This document shows, one piece after another, positions 44,591 through 55,030 of a stretch of 64,000 nt of DNA. Position 1 is the stretch's first letter; the number at the start of each line of letters is the position of its first letter. The notes under the pieces are model-generated. The model did no database searches, was not told the origin of the DNA, and saw only the letters and a list, made by a program, of their open reading frames with translations. The position numbers were made by a program, and so were the translations under genes. Where the stretch lies: NCBI GenBank assembly GCA_905250025.1, contig CAJNOJ010000229.1:104146-168145 (forward strand), given 5' to 3'. Source of the stretch: Adineta ricciae (Eukaryota > Rotifera > Eurotatoria > Adinetida > Adinetidae).

Positions 44591-45225
44591 TTACCGAAGG
44601 TTTTGAGGGTAAGAAACTCGAATCTACTGCAAGTTTTTTAAAATTTTTCATGAAAAAAATATTTTTTTAAACGAAGGGCCGGTTTTTACAAAGAGCTTTT
44701 TTTTTATAAAATTTGGCTAATGAGTTTTTGGGTGGATGAACTCGAATCTGGCGTTACTTTTTTTCAAATGTTTACATGGATCAATTTTTTTACACAAAGG
44801 ACGACTTTTTTGTAAAAAACAGTTTTTTTATAAAATTTTACTAAAGGGTTTTTGAGGTCAAGGAATTTAAATCTGATGTTAGTTTCTCGAAATTTTTTTA
44901 TAAAAAAATTCTTTTTCATGAAACTTGACCAAAGGTTTTCTGGATCGAGGAATTCAAATCTGATGTTAGTTACTCGAAATTTTTTGTGGATGATCTTTTT
45001 TTAGGCAAAGGACAATTTTTTTCGGAAAAAGTCTTTTTTATAAGGTTGACTCAACGGTTTCTGAGATCGAGAAATACGAATCTGATGTTAGCTTTTTGAA
45101 ATTTTTCATAAAAAAACTTTTTAGGAGAAGGGTTATTTTTTACGGAAAAATTGTTTTTTGGTGAAGTTTGACCGAAGGGTTTTCGAAGTCGGGAATTACA
45201 AATCTCAAATCAGGTTTTACATGTT
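44590..45225. repeat. Tandem array, about 115-bp period, inside a transposon family
   Basis: Six diverged units begin near 44597, 44715, 44829, 44928, 45047 and 45165. Each carries (ga)CCGAAGG-TTTTTGAG-TCGAGGAATTC-AATCTGATGTTAG-T-TCGAAATTTTT. The same motif occurs once or twice in the Helitron-like copies (about 12345-12480 and 63490-63640), so the array is an expansion of an internal segment of that family. Confidence 0.75.
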
Positions 45226-45425
45226 ATATAAACAGAAACTTCAGTGATATTCATAGAGGATGATATCTACGAGAAAGAGCTGAGCGAGTCCACAGGCGAG
45301 CGTTACTTGCTGTAGCAATCGTTTCTTTTCTCTCACTGTAGCAGACACTTCTATCGTGTTTTCTTATTTTCTTTTTTCATGTAATAACTTAAGATTCTCT
45401 CTCGTTAACAATTCTTCGTCGTAAA

Positions 45426-46974
45426 ATGCGCAACAACTCCAATACTATATCATTTATTTCTTCGAACAAACATAATCCAGAAAAGGTTCATAACGATTTC
45501 ATCTTCAAAAATGAATAAGAAAACTTCGACGAAAAAGTATTGGAAATGCACAGCGACAAACTGCAACGCTCATATCCACACGAATACAAATCACGCATTT
45601 TTGAACATAAGAGGCGAACACAACCATCTGTTAGAGCCGGAGGATTTGAAAGCCAAAAAATTTCGAACAGTACTTAAGAAACGGATGATTAATGAAACGG
45701 TTCCGATACAAAAGATTCATGACGAAGAAACCTTTAAAGACAAATTTGATCAAGAAACTCTTGCATGCATTCCACTTGCTGAGCATATACATATGATTCG
45801 AATTACTTATGTCATATGCGTTTTTATATTCCCTTTCTAGAACCTGGACTGAATCAGGCTCGACGAAAACTCACACCGGCATTACCAACATCTGATTCAT
45901 TCGAGATTCCTAAAGTGTATCATACCAACACGTCTGGTGAAACTTTTTTAATTTGTGACAAATCAACTTCACGAAAGAAATGAATGCTGGTGTTCGGTAG
46001 TCCTAGACAACTTCATGTGTTATTCGAGATTTCAATGATTTTTCTTGACGGAATATTTCTCTCGACTCCGCCTTTTTTGAACATGTTTTCACCATTCATG
46101 GAATGAAATTCGATTGCGGTATGCTAAACTTTCTATTTCACAAATACATAATGATATTTTTTGTCTTTTGGCTTTTACGTGCATGTTTGCTCTGTTACCA
46201 GATCGAAAAAAATCGACTTATGAGGAGTTATTTCAGGAGAAACATGAGCGAATTATATCGGACTTTGAAGTCGGTTTGATTCCAGCTATATCTGTTGAGG
46301 TAAGATTTATCGTCATTCGAGAAAAACATATTTTTTTATTTTAGTTTCCTGAAAGCATTCATTCTGGTTGTTTTTTTTTCATTATCAACAGTGTCTCTAT
46401 CGTCGCATTCAATCTCTCGGTCAAGCAACAGCCTATTGAGACGATGAATTAGGTCGCAATCGTTGCCGCGAATTGATGGTCTTACCGCTCTTACCTGTCG
46501 ACAAAATTGAAGACTCATTTTATCATTTACGTTCGACAATAGATTCAGCGGTTAAAAAGCAACTTTGAGATTTATTTATGTACTTTGATAATTATTGGAT
46601 CAATACTATACCACTTCACGTGTGGAACGTTCACAATAGTCCTTACAGAACGAATAATATATGTGAAGGTACATACATTTCCGCTTTTCATAATATTAAC
46701 ACGAAAATATTCATATTTAGGCTTTCACAATTGGCTAAACAGACGAATAGAACGCCCACACGCAAATATATGGTCCTTTATCCGGTGTATTCTTGGCGAA
46801 CACACCCTATTTCAACACTTATATGTACAAATTATCATAGGCGGTAAGCGTCGACCAAATTCAAATGCTGCCAATCGTATTCAACAGCGAATCGACATTC
46901 TGGCAGCACGTTACAATAACAACATAGATACCGAAGAACTATTAAATAATTTTTCTTTACTCATCGCAAACTGA
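45426..46974 (+). pseudogene. Broken FLYWCH/MULE-type transposase-like gene
   Basis: A FLYWCH-like zinc finger is visible (HNPEKVHND, then after a 1-base frame change KYWKCTATNCNAHIHT...HNHL). A transposase-like body follows in pieces: FEIPKVYHTN, LHVLFEISMIFLDGIFLSTP (resembles the MULE DGTF-type motif), LLPDRKKSTYEELF, IISDFEVGLIPAISVEFP, GCFFHYQQCLYRRIQ and the C-terminal RTNNICEGFHNWLNRRI. Two introns look real (46301-46344 and about 46667-46721). In-frame stops at several places (for example after TSRKK near 45980 and within AYXDDELG near 46440) show it is dead. It lies between the tandem array and the repeat block, in one orientation with them. Confidence 0.75.
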
Positions 46975-48505
46975 AGATGAACTTCGTAATGAACAAGCAT
47001 CTATGCGCCAATTAACTCTATTTTTTATCTCATTTTCTCGTTACTAATGAATATGTTCTTCGGTTTTTTCTTTCATTCGAAAGGTTCTACCCGTTCGACA
47101 TTTTTTCTTTCGACGTTTTCGATACATACCATAATCAGGGTCGAGGATTTCGAATATGACCTTAGTATTTTCGTGGTCGCGAATCTTCGGCTTCTTTCTC
47201 ACTAGTCTCTAAAAGAGGTATTTTTCTGTATCTTCCTAAAATCTTTTGCAGAGGCTGGTGGTGTGAAAGCTACTGCTGGCTGTGGTGTAGGCCAATATGG
47301 TAGTTTGGAGTTTACAGAAAAATATTTAATACACCATACATCATGATATTTCTAATTGAAGAAATCAGCAGAAGTGGTATGATCTAAGTATCATTTTTGT
47401 CCTGTATGCTGCGATAGTTCATGTCTTTTAGAAGGAATTCAGTGGAAATAGTTTGCAAAGTCATATACCCGTCAGTACAGGGTGCTAAATAATGTTATAG
47501 AAGGGGTGACGCTATAATTGCGATTCAGAGGTATGGTGAATTTTATACCAAATGGAAGCCCGTGAAAAATGGGATCTACTGAGACTAAACAGTAAGACCT
47601 TAAGAGGATTTCGTAGGTGAAACTTGAAAATAACGAAATTTTCTCTGAAAAAAAATCGCTAAGAATCTCTTTTATCGAATAGTATTTGAAACAAGGAACA
47701 TATGACAAAGGAGTTTACTTTCTTATTACTTGGTGAATACAATCAATAATAATTATGGTATCCATTAGCCTTCTTTACTGCACAAAGTCTGGATGGATAC
47801 GAACACAAAAGAGTTTCAAATAGTTCGGTATCTTCTTTCATGCCAGTCATAACATTTTCAATGTGCATCTTGAGTGTCTTCAAGACATCGAATCAGTAGA
47901 TCCCATTTTTCACGGGCTTTCATTTGGTATAAAATTCATCATACATCTGAATCGGAATTATAGCGTCACCCCCTTCTATAATATTATTTACCGCCCTGTA
48001 CAATTCGGTCTCAATAACTACAGAGACATGGACTACATACAAATACTGTTGTAAATATAGGGAGCACTGATGAATATTTGCTTGAGAACAAATCATAAAA
48101 TAAGACTTATCATCTATTTTCTTTTGGTAATCAAATGAATGAAAAATCACCATTTTCGAAGTAGCAATGAAAGGAAGCACAGTTATTCAGGTTTAAAGTT
48201 AATCAGAGGTGAAAAGCATAACAGAGATATCATGGGAACGGCGAGCCGTTAGTGACCGACCGGAGGGAGGCCGACAAACGACTATACGTTTAAGTTCAAG
48301 ATTAATCTTCAAGTGTACATTTGGAATAACCTTATTAGACTGCAAAGGTTTCTGGAAAATGACAAATTGGTACGGTTCTTGAAAAAGAAACCTCTGTCCT
48401 CTATCTACTCTAGCGTGTGACATAGTGGCATGATTCAGCTGAATACTAGTAGCAATCAGTGCCTGATCTGTCTTTCAAAGTTTCTGAATGTATTTAATAT
48501 TAGAA
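46975..48505. mobile_element. Helitron-like repeat family, copy 2 (right part), with nested MITE
   Basis: About 47150-47475 and 48001-48505 follow the order of copy 1 (12480-13920), with blocks such as TTTTGCAGAGGCTGGTGG, AGTTAATCAGAGGTGAAAAGC and TCTGAATGTATTTAATATT. The middle is interrupted by the MITE at 47478-47998. The left part may be the tandem array and FLYWCH gene, making 44590-48505 one larger element (inference). The right edge abuts the carbonic anhydrase upstream region. Confidence 0.5.
47478..47998. mobile_element. MITE with ~105-bp terminal inverted repeats, TA target duplication
   Basis: The left arm starts CAGGGTGCTAAATAATGTTA; the right arm reads GGTAAATAATATTATAGAAG in reverse complement after CAGGGC. 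The arms match for about 105 bases, down to TGGGATCTACTGA. Both ends are flanked by TA (47476-47477 and 47999-48000). The ~310-base centre has no coding capacity. The TA duplication and CAGGG ends fit a Tc1/mariner-related non-autonomous element (inference). A related uninterrupted sequence lies at 63939-63985. Confidence 0.85.
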
Positions 48506-48796
48506 AAATAAAGAATACTTTAATTTGTGTAACAAATTGAAACGTTGTTCTACGTCCTTTTTTTCTATAAATCTACATTGCAATTTTGCGCTCACCATTG
48601 AGTTATTCTTATAATTGCGATTACATCTGATTCATTCTGTTCTGTCGATGTATTTCTTTCTGTATGACACTATGATTACATGTATGTACATATGTAATAT
48701 ACGTGCGCAAAAGACGAAGAGTGATTATGACACTCGAGACGAACTGAAATAGTACATTGGCTGTTTTACACAATATTCTGTCTCCGGTCAACTCTG

Positions 48797-48804
48797 TATA
48801 AATA
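48797..48804 (+). promoter_or_regulatory. TATA box of carbonic anhydrase, H1
   Basis: TATAAATA, 72 bases before the ATG at 48869. In H2 the same position reads TATAAATG. Confidence 0.5.
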
Positions 48805-48868
48805 AATCAAAAGAAAAGAGAGGAAGTGAGCGAAAAATATCAAACCAGACGACAGAATTCGATCGAGA

Positions 48869-49930
48869 ATGAAAACATACTTGTCGTTCGTCTTATTACT
48901 CACTGTTGTTGATAAAATTTTTGCAGGCAATGGTGAATATTGGAATTATGAAGATCACGGTTCGTTTCTTCGCAAACTAAATACTTTTAGGCAGACTCTC
49001 ATATGCACATACATTAATAGGTCCTTACACATGGTCACAAACATATCCTGAATGTGCTGGCTGGCGTCAATCGCCACTCAATCTAGATTACTTTGATGTT
49101 GTCTACAAAAAATTTCCACCCTTCGTATTCTCTTCAAGTTTCGATCGTCCTCATGTTTTTAATTTGAAAAATAACGGACATACAGTTGTCGGCGAATTAC
49201 CAACGGGAATGCCACGAAATGAAATTCCACAACTAAGTGGCGGTGATCTGCCTGGAATTTTTCGATTTACAAACTTTCATTTACATTGGTGTGTACTTTT
49301 GTATGCATTGCAGGGATAGTTTCGTAAATCGTGTTTTCTTTTGTAGGGGTGAGTCACCGTCAGAAGGATCTGAACATACGATAAATCATGTACACGGTGC
49401 TGGAGAAGCACACTTCGTGTTTACTAATGAAGTAACAAAGCAAACAGCTGTATTTGCATTTATCATTACCATGTTGCCCGAAGGAGAATCGAGCGCATGG
49501 GAGGCATATGTTCATAACGCGGTCAAACTCATTCGTCACGGTACACACACACAGTTTGTAGGAAATCTAATGAAACTGATGGAAAATGGAAATTATTTTC
49601 GAGATTTTTGGAGATACAATGGTTCGTTAACGACGCCACCTTGTTCAGAAGGAATCATTTGTAAGCAGCAGTACAAATACAACTTCTCATTTTTGCTTTT
49701 CTTTCTATAAAGGGACGATATTCAGTCATCATATCATTTTTTCATACAATGAACTACAAGCCTTGTCATTGAATGTTTTACATAAAGATTTTCGTCCAAT
49801 TCAATTGAGAAATAATCGAGTTATTTATCATTCAACACTTGGCAATACTGCTGATTCCCTCCGATACTGTTTCTCCTGGCTACGAGCAATGCCGACAATT
49901 TTTATCATTGTGATCTTTTTAGACTTTTAA
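48869..49930 (+). CDS. Alpha carbonic anhydrase, secreted or membrane-anchored, H1
   Basis: Predicted exons 48869-48959, 49021-49288, 49347-49660 and 49713-49930; 296 residues, all GT-AG and frame-keeping. Signal peptide MKTYLSFVLLLTVVDKIFA, then YWNYEDHGGPYTW and QSPLNL. The three zinc histidines are visible: two in FHLHWG (made by splicing exons 2-3) and one in EAHFVF. GSEHT and LTTPPCSEG are also typical. The C-terminus is hydrophobic (FIIVIFLDF), suggesting a GPI anchor or membrane tail. The enzyme interconverts CO2 and bicarbonate at the cell surface. Next gene downstream is the proton channel Hv1. The allele at 59859-60920 has the same structure. Confidence 0.9.
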
Positions 49931-50427
49931 AAAGAAATCTTTATTATATACCGTCCTTTTAATGTCAAAAATGATCGGTAACACAATGGAAAATAATAAA
50001 CAAGGAGATTGGTCGATTTTGTTGAATTATATCGTATTGACACAACGTACTATTCTATGTTTATAAAGTTTAATTAAGCTCTCTTTAATATGCATATTTT
50101 ATCTTGTGATAAGTGTTGTTTTTTCTCATTCTTTACTCTCTGTGTTAGACTTCGACTAAAAAAGCACGCGGAAAAAAAGCGATTTCTTCGCTGACGAGAG
50201 AAAGAAATTTTTTGTTCTGTGTGCGTCATGGTTTCTTTCCTTCCTATTTGCTTGTCGTCCCAAAAAAGAATGTACTTTTCAATGCCTTTCGCGATCTACA
50301 AGCGGAACTATATAATTCCGAGCACTCATCATTCACTACACGACGGTGAAAAAGAAAATACCAGTGTAGCAATAACAGCCTAAATTGAAAAATTGACACA
50401 GAAAAACTTACTGAGCATTCTTTATCG
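49931..50427. other. Spacer between carbonic anhydrase and Hv1, H1
   Basis: Non-coding, allelic to 60921-61417. AATAAA at about 49994 may be the carbonic anhydrase polyadenylation signal. Nothing else is seen. Confidence 0.5.
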
Positions 50428-51557
50428 ATGCCTAATGCCATAGTCGGCGATGCTGATTTAGCGGGTAAGATTTCATACACGTTAGTACAACAAACAGAAA
50501 CGAATAGACTTTAATAATTGTTCGTTCATCGTCGTTTCTTTTCTAGTACAAGGAACAAAAGAAGTTGAGTTGTCGGAAAATACAAGCCAACCCATTTCAT
50601 TACACGAGAATGGTTCAGTGACCGTTCCACTTTTCACGAAAACATCAACGACTAGCTTGACAGACCATCCTGAAGTGAACAACAAAGGATGTTGTGTAAT
50701 TGTTCATCGATGGTGGAACGTTGATTATCGTTGTCAACACCAAATTATTGAATTTGTCGAAAGACCCATATTTCATATGTTCATTATAATGTTTGTGTTA
50801 ATCGATTGCTTTCTTGTCATAGGTGAGCTCATGTTCGACTTTTTTAAACTTCGAGAACCTTGTCATTCGAAAAATTCTCATCATGAACACCATCATCAAT
50901 TTGAAATGATTGCTGAAATCCTCCATTATTCGTCATTGATCTTACTGGGAATGTTTCTTCTCGAAGTTGTTGTAAAAATTTATGCATTCGGCCGGCAATG
51001 GTGGAATTTTCATAACAAGAAAATGGAATGGCTAGATGCAATCATTGTGATCGTATCGTTTGCTGTTGATCTACTACTATTGCATAAAACGAGTATGATT
51101 GCTGAGATTTCTCTGCTGTTCATTTCTATTCGTCTATGGAGATTCGTAAGTGAAAGACATTATTCGATCGAAAAGCATCACATTTGTTTCATTTTTAGAT
51201 TCGAATAGTCAACAGTGAGTATCTTTGTTTCTTTTCTCTTGTTCGATTACAATATTTCTATTCTTTTTATGAATAGGCGTGGCACAATCTGTTCGATCAC
51301 AAGATGAAACTCGAAGAGAACATTTGGCAGCAACATACATTCAAATGATTGAGTTACTGTTAAAAATCTCCGAACAAAAGACCAATACGATGTCGGAGTT
51401 TTGTAATGACTTCGAATTCGAAAGTCGAATTCAAAACTACATCCAAATCGATCAGCAATGTCATCTTATGATTGAACATTGCTCAAAACCATCATCATTG
51501 AACACTATTCATGACATGATCCATCGCTTACAGAATGCCATCGATCAGATGGAATAA
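50428..51557 (+). CDS. Voltage-gated proton channel Hv1-like, H1
   Basis: Predicted exons 50428-50464, 50547-51145, 51199-51214 and 51277-51557; 310 residues. It has a cytosolic N-terminus and four membrane segments forming a voltage-sensor domain without a pore domain. S1 holds the Asp needed for proton selectivity in Hv1 (VLIDCFLVIGELMFD). S4 has the Hv1 signature R-x-W-R-x-x-R-x-x-N (IRLWRFIRIVNS), assembled across a 16-base exon. The C-terminal ~90 residues are helical with heptad character (LLLKISEQKTNTM), fitting the coiled coil that dimerises Hv1. It lets protons leave the cell on depolarisation. Exon 1 is short (12 codons), and its start has support only from frame and splice sites. 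The allele is 61418-62547. Confidence 0.9.
51199..51214 (+). other. 16-base microexon in Hv1 S4, H1
   Basis: ATTCGAATAGTCAACA, flanked by TTTTTAG and GTGAGT. It encodes IRIVN plus one base and supplies the third S4 Arg and the Asn. Identical in H2 at 62189-62204. Confidence 0.85.
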
Positions 51558-51740
51558 AAACGAGTGAAAGTCAGAAGTTTATTTTAGCATACCAAAGCTA
51601 TTTCCAGATTTCGTACAAAAAAGGCGAAGTGCGCCTGTGTTATTACTGTTTTGTATGACACTATAGCCCAAAACTATACCAACCAACACTCAAGAAAAAC
51701 GTCTTCTTAAAACTTAGTAATAACATATTCTTTATGTAAA

Positions 51741-52330
51741 TTATAATTTCTGGTCCAGGCCAATTTCGAATTTTTGTACTCGATAATTTTCTTGACGATC
51801 AAAGAATAAATCTGTAAGATTATTTAAGTACCCTAACCATCTTCCTTTACCGTTATCATTAATAACAACTTTCTCTCGCGCATCACCCTCTGCACCAACG
51901 TGCAATATTCGGCGATTCCACCAACCTGAGACATACAGTTGACCCTGATGATCCTTCGCTATTCCTGCAAAGACTTTTCCTATAGTATGCTTATTTGCAT
52001 ATTTTCCTCATTCTACGATACGATCATTCTCTTTATCTTTTATATACAGAGAATAATTATCATGAACCCAAATAAACATAGGATTATGTATTTGATCCAG
52101 ACGAGAGCTGCAGAACCACGTCCGCCCGCATCTATTGTCCCGACTGTCTCTCCTTGTCTCTATCGTTTGACACTATAAGATTCCACATCCGACACATAGA
52201 GAGAACCATCTTTATCCATTGCTAAACTATGACAGAATATTTGATAGACTATAACTTGTGGGTTTTTACTCCCATTATAAGACCATCGAAGTATTCGACC
52301 AGAGCCAGGACGAAAGTACATTTACTTGGC
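51741..52330 (-). pseudogene. NHL-repeat protein gene, H1, broken
   Basis: Allele of 62731-63339. On the minus strand the frame gives GRILRWSYNG, QIFCHS and LYVSDVESYSVKR, then TAG at 52162-52160 where H2 has TGG (Trp). A 27-base deletion near 52005 removes nine residues. NHL proteins form beta-propellers, often extracellular in rotifers. Upstream of the NHL homology the flank differs from H2. Confidence 0.8.
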
Positions 52331-52849
52331 ATCGAATACTCGTACGTGTACGCGTACGGAATAAAGCAAATTTGTGTACTTGTTGTCCAAGTACAAGTCG
52401 CATACTTTTCAAGTACCTCGGATCATTTTCGAAAATACACAGCTGTGTATACAGTTCACAGAAATAGTTCAACTTTCAATGATTGCAACTATGTCGTTAC
52501 TGAGTCTTCATGTGGTTTCACAGCATAAATAATGTGATCTTATTACGAGTTGTATGAACTTTGTCTATATACCGTTGTCTTTCCGCTTCTTTGTTCGAGA
52601 ACAACGTCGAGAATGAGACATCATAAAGATATTAGTAAAACAACAAACAGAAACAACACCTAGAAATGAGGAGGAGAGGACTAAACTTTTATCGCAGAGA
52701 GTAGACAAAGATCGTCTCGTCCTTCGCCTGAAAGCACGTAAAAAAGAATCACCTGAAACACAATAGACTAGAGAGTACACGCAATAAAGAAATAAAAGAC
52801 AACTGACGGTCACAGTATCTGCTGATTAACACGTAAAAAAAACTAACGT
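52331..52849. other. Intergenic DNA beside the hAT fragment
   Basis: No gene is recognised. A palindromic CGTACGTGTACGCGTACG-like stretch lies near 52340-52360. Part may belong to the hAT element. Confidence 0.35.
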
Positions 52850-53640
52850 CTAGACGAGTTCCGTGAGTATTGAAGTTCGTCTGGGTGATAGAATTAATCC
52901 TGCTTGGCTAAAAGCTCTCTCGACAGGAGCTGATGAAGCCTGAATGGAAAATACACGTCTGACAACAGTTTCCAACGAAGACAATTGAGAACGTTGCCAA
53001 TACACTGAGAATTTCGCTCGCACAGGATCGGCTAAATACATGTTCAGCTCATCGATCGGACTGAGATTTGACTCAAATATCGAATTAACACCGTCATCAT
53101 AATGGAAAAGCTTTAGTCTTTTCACCCCTTGGACATTACCTGATTCTGTGGTAGAATTGTTGAAAGTACGAGGCGACGATGATGAGCGTCTTGTACGATA
53201 TTGCACTAAATTTGAACTGGCGTCACTGATCTGTCTGCAGTTGTCTAACACTCTTTCGGCCAACAGCTGCTTCATCTTCGATTCAATGCTGGGATTGTAA
53301 TTCATTTGCTGAAGCCAGTGAAACTTGAGCTGATGATCCAGGACAGTTCCCGCAAAATAGTCTGGGTCATAATAGGACTCGTCATCGGACACAGATTGAT
53401 GCATTAGATACTGAACAATGCCGGAAAATCGTTTGTTTATTGACAGATCGAGTTGCGTAATCAGTTTCTTGAGATAAACCAAAGATTCTTTCATGTTCTT
53501 CAAGTGATCCAGGAGATGAACGACCGACGGCACGACAAGGCATACCGATGAGTAAAAAGATGTATAACCACGTTGAATATCTCTGATGTTTTCAGAGTGC
53601 TTGCTGGTTGTTGCGTTTCGATGTCTTCTTCAAGTATAAA
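52850..53640 (-). mobile_element. hAT transposase fragment (C-terminal part)
   Basis: The minus-strand frame contains YTSFYSSVCLVVPSVVHLLDHL, then a charged linker, then SSAPVERAFSQAGLILSPRRTS, the hAT C-terminal dimerisation motif. The frame ends in a TAG at about 52850 just short of the usual end, and the N-terminal zinc-finger and catalytic half is missing. A dead cut-and-paste transposon. Terminal repeats were not found. Confidence 0.85.
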
Positions 53641-55029
53641 CAGATTGTACTGATGTAAATAATTGTACAATTGCTGGCATAACGAGATAGAGAGTAATAT
53701 TTTCTAGGCTTTTGTTGTTGGTCTGAAAGTTGAGAATAATATTCTCATATGAAAATAAACTCTTCGGTCACGTCTGATGACGTCTACTTTATTATTTAAT
53801 ATTGAACAGGACTTTCGTAGTTTGTCTTGTTGCTTTTACAGTCATTTTCATTTGAGCGGACGTGACGCAGTAAATGCATCATAGGAAATCGATGATATTT
53901 GATGCTGAATAGAGAAACTAAAAGAGATATGTACAAAGTAGATGATAGTTTGAATCAGCTGAGAACACGTATACAAAAGAGGGTGATGATCCAATCCAAG
54001 ATGGTTTTCTGGACTTTATGAGAATGATTTCTTTTATATTAAAATCAAGTATTTTTTCATACTTATGGTAACATATGTCGTTTTGCGCATTTCCTTTCTC
54101 TTAACAAATTCAATTAAACAATTAATGCATAGATGTTATCAATGTTTAGAGAAACGAAAAAGTCATGTACTTATTCTTTTTCCATGAAGAAAGTACTTTA
54201 TAAGAACGTCGTCTATCTTCGAGAAACGAGAGTGAGCTTGACGTAATATATAATTATTACAGTTAGTTAACAACATCTAGTTTTGACGTTGAATGCTGAT
54301 ATGATCACACAAAATTTTTAAATAATGATTGTCGAGGAAAACTCGTGTCCTGTTCAGCTTGGCTTGATCTCATAGTTGTTGCATAAACAGATTAAGAAAA
54401 TTAATAGTATATAGATAATTTGTGTCACTTTAAGAGTCGTTGTAGAACAATAATATTCGATCCAACATCAATTACGGAAGAATATTTCAGAAATATCGTG
54501 CTTCTTTCCAACGACGAGAATGATGAATCTCATGTGATACGCAAATAGATGAGCTTATATGTAAACAAGAGAAGACTATTTCGCAAATGATTTTCATGAC
54601 ATCGATCAGTAACAACACTGATGACATCAATGTGTTTCACCATGCCCTAGGGAAAATCTTGGAGCTTTCAGCCACTGAACCTTGCAGGAACAGACGCGGG
54701 TCTTGCAAGGATCCACTGGTTTTTCCTGAGGAAACGCGAAAATCCTGAAAGAAGTGTGTAGCCACGGTTTTCCAGGATCCTGTCAAGTTTTCAGTTGAAC
54801 GAACGACAGATAATAGTAGGATTCATCACTGTTTTAATGCCAGGATTCGACCAAGAAATCAAAAAATCCTGGAAGAAGTGTGTAGCCACAGAATTAAAGG
54901 ATCCTGACAAGATATTGAACAGAAAAATCAAGGAATTATCAAGTTTATTGTCGTAATCTTTAAAGGATCCTTCCAGGATTTAACAAACTAAAAAGCAAAA
55001 AAAAACTAATTCAAGATCCTATGCTGTCC
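53641..55029. other. Non-coding DNA with AGGATCCT-type repeats at the end of c3
   Basis: No gene. In 54650-55020 the words AATCCTG(A/G)AAGAAGTGTGTAGCCAC (54741 and 54865) and AGGATCCT recur, giving about two units of roughly 124 bases plus partial ones. This ends at the N at 55030, so repeat-caused assembly breakage is plausible. Confidence 0.5.
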
Positions 55030-55030
55030 A
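55030..55030. other. Single-N assembly gap
   Basis: Left of it is repeat DNA unrelated to the lipase; right of it is the middle of lipase exon 1. Probable wrong join; the right side fits the end of c2 at 34819. Confidence 0.8.
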
